NCBI RefSeq assembly: GCF_027744825.2
Contig: NC_071342.1
Location: forward strand, 13,845,501-13,909,500
DNA from: Synchiropus splendidus
Taxonomy: Eukaryota; Chordata; Actinopteri; Syngnathiformes; Callionymidae
DNA: 64,000 bases
Direction of reading: 5' to 3'
Under the pieces are notes generated by a model, which was given only the letters and a program-made list of their open reading frames with translations, ran no database searches and had not been told where the DNA came from. The stretch's first letter is position 1. Each line of letters starts with the position of its first letter. The position numbers and the translations under genes were made by a program. Below, piece after piece: positions 57,054 to 64,000 of the stretch.

Positions 57054-57392
57054 TTGCCCAACCCTACTCCTGACTGCTACGTTCTTGAGGTGTTCAGTGA
57101 AGGAAACCAACCCTCAGCATTTCCACAAGAAGAGCTGGAAGATATATGTCCACCTCATTGTTTTGCTTGCTGGCCCCTCAACCTGAAGTCAGATATGTGG
57201 AATTGGAATATGAACTGGGATACGTTCCACAAAACAACACTGCAGCAACTTTATGAAGAAAGTTTTAAAACCCCGAACATCTGCCTGGAGATTCTCTGCC
57301 AAATGTGCTCGCCTCGTGTTGAGTCCAAGGAGTTGGTCAAAGTTTGCAAAACAACATTAGGCGAATATCTCTCAGAGGGAAAACTGGTTTAA
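57054..57392 (+). other. Unexplained 112-codon open frame with acceptor-like start and AATAAA just after its stop
   Basis: The frame opens right after a pyrimidine-rich TTCTGGTCGTTCTTTAG, which resembles a 3' splice site. It runs to TAA at 57390-57392, with AATAAA at 57403-57408. There is no ATG at its start. The product (LEVFSEGNQPSAFPQEELED near the N-terminus and VCKTTLGEYLSEGKLV at the C-terminus) is charged, complex in composition and rich in Cys and Trp, but I recognise no family. An open run of this length is expected several times by chance in 64 kb. It could be a terminal exon, a retrocopy fragment, or chance. Confidence 0.2.
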
Positions 57393-58877
57393 ATAATGGC
57401 CTAATAAATGCAAAACAATGCTCTGGTTAAAGGCGGCATGGCTCTCTGTTGGTTAGCGTTGAACTGCAGCTCCAACTTTGTGACCTTATCTATTGAGTTT
57501 GAATGTTTCTAAAGTCGATATTCTGAAAAATGTACTCAAGGTTTTCAAAAATCCTGACTCTCCACGTTTGTTGTTATATTACTAATCATAAACTACTGCA
57601 AAATGCATAAACTGTTGTTAAACACATTGTTTGCGAGTGCTTTGTGTTGGTTATGAAAGTAACCCTCGACTCTGCTGCAAAGTGACCACAGTGTGACGGG
57701 TTTTGTCGACCGGAGCTCTGCTGCTGCAGACACTTCACACTCCAGCTGCAATGATGGGTAGCATGAGAAAATACTAGATTAGAGGAGAACGGTGGATCAA
57801 CTTCATCAGTTAATTAAACTCCATCGCTGCTTGATGAGCAATTAATCAAGGCGGCGTGCAAAGTGTCAAGCAGGAGTGAGTTCTGCGGGTGCGACGCCGG
57901 AGCCGCTCGCACACAAGAGCGGCCCATAGGGAGCCACTCTTACCAAGTGAGCGGCCCTGAAATTGTACAGGGTGTAATGGGCAGGGTTCATGTAAGCAGC
58001 CATCAATCACTGTCTGACATAAGCTCGCCCCACATTACAGCTGCGGGATTAGAAACTCGCTCACTCCAGCTCAGCTAACTATGCGACGACTGTTTAAGGA
58101 GAGACCTCCTTACTTTCCGCTTTGTAAACTTGTATTTATGTATCTCTTTGACCTTCATCTATAACTCTTTCATCTTGTCACTTCGGAGGCGGTGAGTCAG
58201 TCTTCTTTATTCTGTGGAAATTTGAGTTGGCAGTTTGTGACTAAATGTAGTAAATTTATTAACGTGACCATGGGGAACATTAAAAGTCAATTGAAGGAGG
58301 CTATTAAAAGCCAGATTTTAATTGGGTTGGTCCCACTACTGAAGCCTTCTTTTTTTTTTTTTTTTCCTTGTCTCTTCTCTTCTCCAAGAGCAATACTTAA
58401 AAGTTTTCAATTAATGTTGTGAGTCCTTGAAAGATACTTGACAGTGTTTTTTATGACGGAGCATATGGTATTCTTGTGTGACATTAAGTGCTGTGTGTTT
58501 GCGCGCAGCAGTCGTGTGGCACTTGACTGTGGAACTGTGGTCTCCGTGGCGGTTATTCCGAGCCGAGCAAATCATTCCGAATGACACAGATTAACACATG
58601 CACACGTTTTTTTTACCCCAACATCAGCGTCGGCAGCTCATCCTCTCACCCACTGAGTTCTGAAAGGACGACAAGAACCATCTGCTTCTCACTTTATCCA
58701 CTCCTTGAGCTCATGCCCTCAAGGAGCGGATAAGTTGTGCTTGTTATGTATCTTTAATGCGTTAGATTATATAATCTGTTGAAATTACATTACAAAGCGC
58801 GCAATTGTCCCAGATTTTCTAATGCGGTGAGACACATTACAAATGGCTTTAATTGTGCTTATGCTCTTGGCTTTCAG

Positions 58878-58899
58878 AAAAAAAAAAAAAAAAAAAAAA
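58878..58899. repeat. Poly-A tract
   Basis: About 22 A bases precede CACACAT. The upstream sequence was not recognised as a retroelement. Confidence 0.9.
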
Positions 58900-60532
58900 C
58901 ACACATCCCTGTTCGCCCCGTCCTTTGAGGGAAGCACGATCAAAGTGTTTGTTATTTCAAATGGCTTGAAAAACAGTGGTTCTGTGCATACATGAGGCTA
59001 TTAAGAGGGCGATAGAAAGGCAGTGTACTAGTGGCTCTGCTGACTGGATAATGGCATGCATGGAGCTGCGTTGCTACTGTGGGATGAGGCCCAAACCAGA
59101 TGCTTCTTTTTTCTGCGGCGCATTAACAGTGCGCTGTGCTCCCGCACTGAATTCCAAAACTTTGCAGGGACAAGAAACTATATTGCTTTCATATAATATA
59201 TGTCGGGAGACTGTACTTTCTTTATATTTTTTCTTTGATGAGTTTGATAGACATTATTGACGGGATATTATTGCTTTTATAATACAGTAAGTATAAGCGT
59301 AATATACAGTATAAGTATAAGAAAATCCACTCTAACATCACGACATTTGATGGTGCAATATGGTGTGAATATCTTAATAAATACTACTCATTATTTATAA
59401 ATGTAATAATACTTGCGGTGTTTTTTTAGCTGTATTAGCAAGTCTGAAGCAAGCAGGGTAATTTGGCTCCTTCCAGTACAGGAGGAGGTGCACAGTGAGT
59501 GTTGAAGCCTGGTTTACAATGGTCACAGTGAGCATTGCTAACCACTACGATGGTTGCACCCAAACCCAAACAGGAATAAAACGCGCCACGCTGGAGATAC
59601 TCGACACACACAAACATGAGTTCAGCGCTGTACCGAAATAGCTTTATTGCTTTTTTACTTTTTTTTTTTTTTTTTACGTTTCACTTTATAGTTGGATTCT
59701 TTGAAGCTGAGATGTAATGTTTGATGACACCAGGTGTCTGATGGTGGTCTCACATTAGTAGTTTGACATTGTCGCAGGGTTGTTCAGAGTAAGGAAATAA
59801 ATGCAACTGCATGTAGACATTCTTTATTTCAGGAAACTCAAAATAGTTTGTGATTATTTTTTGCTTGTTTGTTTTTCTGAAGCAGAGAAACTGCCGAATT
59901 TGTGTTCCAACAAACAATATTTTAGCTGAACTGAAGCTGTAACTGGACTTAGTTTGGAACAATACACTATCTCTTATGCATATTAGGAGTTTTCTGTGTA
60001 TCATTTTTTAAATGAAATACTGATTGTTGTTAACAATTTTTACGCTATATTTCTGTAGTATTTATTGTAATAAATGGTATCGTCACTGCTGTATCTCGAT
60101 ACACTTCAACTCATCCGGTTTACTGCCAATGTATATAATTTTTGAGCTAGCTCTCTCACTGTGCGAAATGAAATACTTCCCAGTTCCATGGTAATTTGGA
60201 GTACCTTCCAAAATGCCGTTTTATCAAGATGTCCAGTAAACTTTGTCCACTTTTTTGTTGTTTTGGTAATAGACTGATCGCTCTGAGGTCTGACTGCCTT
60301 TCCAGTTTTATTTTGCCAGGTTTATTTTGTCCCCTTTGTGGAACATCGCCATCTACAAGAGAGGCAAAACAACTGTACAACACAGCTGAATGTTATAACA
60401 CAAACGCAAACAACCAATGACCTCATTTAAAAGTTGTACCCATCTGGCACGTACCTGGCACGTGTTTCATTATTATTATTATTTTGACCTTGTGGTCCTA
60501 ACTCCAAATGTTTTTGTGTTTTCTCATTTCAG

Positions 60533-60704
60533 GAAAAGGGAAATATTGCTGTTGTATTCAACGTAGGAACCGACGACATTAACATAGAGGAGACGTCAAA
60601 GTTTGTAAATGATGGAAAGTACCATATAGTGAAGTTTACGAGGAGTGGCGGTAATGCCACTCTGCAGGTGGATGACCTGCCAGTCATTGAGCGCTACCCT
60701 ACAG
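60533..60704 (+). CDS. nrxn1: Neurexin exon coding the middle of LNS6, ending at splice site 4
   Basis: The exon follows acceptor TTTTCTCATTTCAG and encodes residues 144-200 plus one base: [40 protein letters not shown], then [17 protein letters not shown] and the first base of Gly201. Val154 matches the second residue given as a Ca2+ ligand in rat neurexin-1beta. N184-A-T is a conserved N-glycosylation sequon. [14 protein letters not shown] and [13 protein letters not shown] are family hallmarks. Donor GTGAGT starts at 60705 (phase 1). In vertebrate neurexins this boundary is splice site 4, where a 30-residue insert may be added, changing affinity for neuroligins, LRRTMs and cerebellins. The insert exon is not seen before 64000. 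VDDLP replaces the mammalian VDSWP, and [17 protein letters not shown] differs from mammalian NRXN1. Confidence 0.95.
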
Positions 60705-63700
60705 GTGAGTCACCCTCCTTCAATTGCTTTTTCTCTTTCTGCTTTTCAGATGACTTAAATGAAAAAAAAAAAAGTTAGCCCTTTAAATCAGAATGTTTCC
60801 TCAGCATGTGCGATCAATGTTTCTCGCAGCGCTTCGTAATAACGCCAGTGCCGTCGTGTTGTTTTATCTCTGATTTATTTTTCCTTCCGACTGCCAAGGC
60901 TTTGAACCAGCACCCGTGTTATTTCTGCATCATTCAGAAAATATTAAAAGGAAACCAATGGTGATGTGGTACCTAAATAATTGTTTGGCATTGCTACATA
61001 TAAAGACTTGGACATGAGCTGAATGCCAAATATGATTATGGTATTGGGCAATGAGGATGGGCGCGACAAATTAATTGTGTGACAGTTACTAGAATAATAG
61101 GCTGGAAATGTAATTGGAAGGAAAATGCAAAATGATAAAGAATTGGAAAGCAAACAGGAAATGAGTGTTGTTGTTTTGAACACGCTGAAAAATCGAATTA
61201 AAATAGATGTTTATCGCATTCACACATTCCTTTAAAATGGTTGTGGTGTCGAGGTTCTCGTCCATGGCAGATTCACTGTATTGCCCCCCAAAATGCAAAC
61301 AACACCAAAGCACTGGCGTTCTCTTCTATGAAATGTTTCATGACTGTGTTGGTTTTAAAGACGCTTATCTATACTAAGTTTATATGTAACAAGTCTCTTT
61401 TTTCTAACTGGGCAAAGGCTTTGACAAAAGTTTCAGAGGAAAAAAGAAGTGTTTTTCAAGTGACCCTGGAGGTGACTCACTAAAGAAACAGTCAAGCTGT
61501 TTTGGAAACAATTGCCGCATTAAGTCCAGTAGAGTGAACACTGCTTCTCCCTCTCTCTCTCACACACACACGCAAATAAATAAATAAATCAACCTGTCTG
61601 TTCCATGTTTGCATAATGTTTGGTGACCTTTTTAGTGGTGCTCTGTGCATTCATCCAATTGAAAGAAGTATTCTGTACTTGCTGCTGGCCTCAGGTGAAA
61701 CTGGGATGCTAATGGGTTTTGACATGTGAATGCACAGCAAGGTTAAAACGTCTGAATGCTATCATTTCATTTCCTGTCACTGTCAAAGACATATGTGATG
61801 AGTTGAGACTCATTGGAGGATTTAAGACACACACTTCCTTAGATTAGAAAATGCCTGTATAATCCGTACATTAATTGCTGAAGAGTCTGTGCAGAGCTGT
61901 TGACCTTAGGTGCACAGTGTAGTCACTAGATAGTGAGACTGATGGATGGATGGTTTGATGGATAGATGAATGATTTGATGGATGATTGGACTTAGATGTG
62001 AGACTGATGGACAGATGGATGGATGATGAACTGATGAATGGATGGATAGTCAGTTACACTGATGGATGGGTGGATAAATGGATGGATGGATGGACAGATG
62101 AATGGATGCATGGATGATGGATGCATGAATGGATGGATGATTTGTTGGATGGATGGATGGCTGGATGATGGACTGATAGACAGATGGACGGATGGATGGA
62201 TGGATGATGACTGATAAATGGATGGACGGGTGGATGGATGATAGACTGATAGACAGATGGATGGGTAGATGGATGAATGGATGATGACTGATAAACAGAT
62301 GGACGGGTGGATGGATGATAGACTGATAGACAGATGGACAAATGAATGAACTAATGGACGGATGGATGGCCTGATGGGTGGATGGTTGAACTGATGAATG
62401 GATGGATGATCATTTAGACTGATGGGTGGATGGACATACAGATGGATGGATTGATGGATGGATGGATGACTTGATAAATGGACGGATGGACTGACAGACG
62501 AATGCATAGGTGGATGGATGAATGAACTGATGGATGGATGGACTGATGGATGAATGGGTGGATAGGGTGTTGGATGGTCAGTTAGACTGATGGATGGATG
62601 GATGGATGGATGGATTCATGAATAATACAAGATACCCTCTTTTTTTGGATACCAGGCAATTCGCTATCCAAAAAGAATTTTCTGGGTTAATAAACTCTTT
62701 TTCTGCTCATTCAGCGAGTCCCAGTTGCCCATCCCTTTATCTTCTTACATGAATGGACTGATCAATGGAGCTCAAGATTGTTTTAAGATGCTTTAAACCA
62801 CAGCGAGCCTCTCGATCGTCCGATTATGTGTTGGTGTATGGGGAGTACTTCATGAGACAAACTCTCCAATGAGGAAAGGCAAAACCTCCCATGCGCATGA
62901 AGCAGTAGCGCCATACTGTCAGCTCACTAAAACACCGTGTTTTACTGTACCGAATGACAGCGCCAAATTAATGAATAATCCATGAACAATTTGTGAACTC
63001 CCTGCCAACTTCCTGTCACCTCTGTTCGTCAGTCATGGGGTGTTAGTCATGTCACATATCCGCTCCCTGTTCCTCTGACACTACATCTGAGGAGGGGTCA
63101 GACTCTGGAGGACGGCTTCCCTGCAGCTGCTGGAAGGACGTACAGGACACATAGAATGGCGAACGCCGGTTTGAATTTAGATGTCCACAGTAGGGTGACT
63201 AAATCACACCGCTCCGCCAATAACACTAGACTCACATAAAGGTGTTCTGGATGATGCAATGACAGTAATATGTAGACTCCAAAACTAAAAAAGAGGCCTC
63301 CTTTTTTACGTATGTGTTGTTATTAGATGCACATTCCGGCCTTTCCATATATGAAGATGAATTAAGTGAAGATATCATCCGATATCGAGGGATACTGAGC
63401 CTTCATTTGTGACTGCTGATCGTGAAACAATATCAACCGCTGGGTTCAATGAAGCAGTGGAACCTATTTATCCAGCGCGCGAGGCGGCCGCCTGACTGCT
63501 GGCGAGCAGTGATTTGGTTTGCAATGGGTTCGTCTGGCTTATCTCCGCCACCAGACAGCAGTGATTCAGCAGAGCCATCCCAGCCGCCGCCCCCTTTTTG
63601 CTCTCACGCTCTTGTCTCTTTCTTCTTTCTCTCTTTTTCTTAATAAAGTGGTCAGATAAGGCGCTTTATCTCATTACAAGACTGACAGTAAATGAGCAAG

Positions 63701-64000
63701 AATGCAAATGCTTCGACAAGTGCAGGTGACTTTCATCAAAAGTCGGGTTTGATTCGTAATTTCATTGGGGTCTTTGATTAGAAATGCACCATTTGAGGTC
63801 ATAAAGAGCTGAATTGATGTTAATAAAAGTCAGATTAAAGAAGGAGTCAACGTTTCGCGTCCCCCCAAACTCTCCTCCGCCTCTGTGAATAGTATAATTT
63901 CTCTAAAAACTACTATAAGTTCACCTCTGCAAAACACTGTGTCCTTGTTAACATTAAAGAAAAGACAAGTAATATAGATCAACCTCCAATAAAGAATAAC
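60705..64000 (+). other. nrxn1: Start of the neurexin intron at splice site 4
   Basis: This is intron sequence after the GTGAGT donor, running off the window. I looked for the 90-base alternative exon (family motif DNERLAIARQRIPYRLGR) and did not find it. The only notable structure is the GATG-based satellite. A run of AAATA units lies near 61576-61590. Confidence 0.8.
61940..62616. repeat. GATG-based satellite with higher-order structure
   Basis: About 680 bp of GGAT/GATG tetramers are interspersed with GACTGAT, GATAGACAGATG and GATGAAC variants. A 77-base unit at 62204-62280 recurs at 62281-62357; the first 58 bases of the two differ at only two positions. The - strand translation gives Ser-Ile-His-Pro runs, an artefact of the tetramer. 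It lies 1.2 kb into the splice-site-4 intron. Confidence 0.95.

Larger units (their letters stand above)
24916..60532 (+). other. nrxn1: Neurexin intron (35.6 kb, phase 0)
   Basis: The intron runs from the GTAAGT donor at 24916 to an acceptor ending TTTTCTCATTTCAG at 60532. It separates the two halves of the LNS6 coding sequence. I found no further neurexin exon in it. Repeats are annotated separately. Stretches such as 25-29 kb, 30-33.7 kb, 38-47 kb and 48-54 kb contain only short scattered open frames with no recognised product. Confidence 0.85.

Noticed and set aside
57431..57480. SINE-head-like phrase (GGCGGCATGGCTCTCTGTTGG)
   Set aside because: It resembles the start of fish SINEs (GGCGGCACGGTGG) but is too diverged, and no B box or tail follows.
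61992..62507. 171-codon antisense frame rich in Ser-Ile-His-Pro
   Set aside because: It is the translation of the GATG satellite and has no family or start signals.
60705..64000. Search for the splice-site-4 insert exon and for CRISPR arrays, tRNA or rRNA genes
   Set aside because: None was seen. The insert exon is presumably beyond the window, and there are no regularly spaced direct repeats of CRISPR type anywhere in the window.

Overview
The window reads as non-coding-rich vertebrate DNA, most likely from a teleost fish. It is AT-rich, has long introns, very long TA and ATT microsatellites, a fish-type tRNA-derived SINE tail, small inverted-repeat DNA elements and a decayed LINE. No bacterial or viral gene organisation is present. 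The supportable protein-coding content is three exons, all on the + strand, of one neurexin gene. The closest match is the NRXN1 type (fish nrxn1a or nrxn1b; the window cannot decide which).

The exons are: (1) the beta-neurexin first exon at 6241-6487, with a signal peptide, a His-rich segment and the VPIAI..RSPASLR motif; (2) the first half of the LNS6 (laminin-G-like) domain at 24734-24915; (3) the next part of LNS6 at 60533-60704, ending at alternative splice site 4. Intron phases are 1, 0 and 1. They splice into one continuous 200-codon frame plus one base, which aligns without any gap to rat neurexin-1beta as I recall it; the Ca2+-ligand Asp falls at residue 137 in both. The beta promoter and 5' leader lie around 5.4-6.24 kb, inside what would be an intron of the longer alpha-neurexin transcription unit. 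Exons 2 and 3 are shared by alpha and beta transcripts. The gene continues beyond both ends of the window.

Layout: 1-5.4 kb alpha-gene intron with a roughly 290-bp TA satellite; 5.4-6.5 kb beta promoter, leader and exon 1; 6.5-24.7 kb intron with TA tracts, three copies of a small inverted-repeat (MITE-like) element and one copy of a second element family; 24.7-24.9 kb exon 2; 24.9-60.5 kb a 35.6-kb intron with further copies of both families, a SINE relic, a 32-bp minisatellite, compound ATT repeats, a duplicated 327-bp sequence, an antisense LINE reverse-transcriptase relic and a recursive-splice-like site; 60.5-60.7 kb exon 3; 60.7-64 kb intron with a GATG-based satellite showing a 77-bp higher-order period.

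The many other open frames are short, mostly lack a good start, or are translations of simple repeats. I do not call them genes. I found no convincing wholly new system. The observations most worth checking are the MITE-like family, the recursive-splice-like CAG/GTGAGT site in the 35.6-kb intron, the strong-context upstream ORF before the beta start, and two unexplained open frames (57.05-57.39 kb on + and 43.5-44.1 kb on -).
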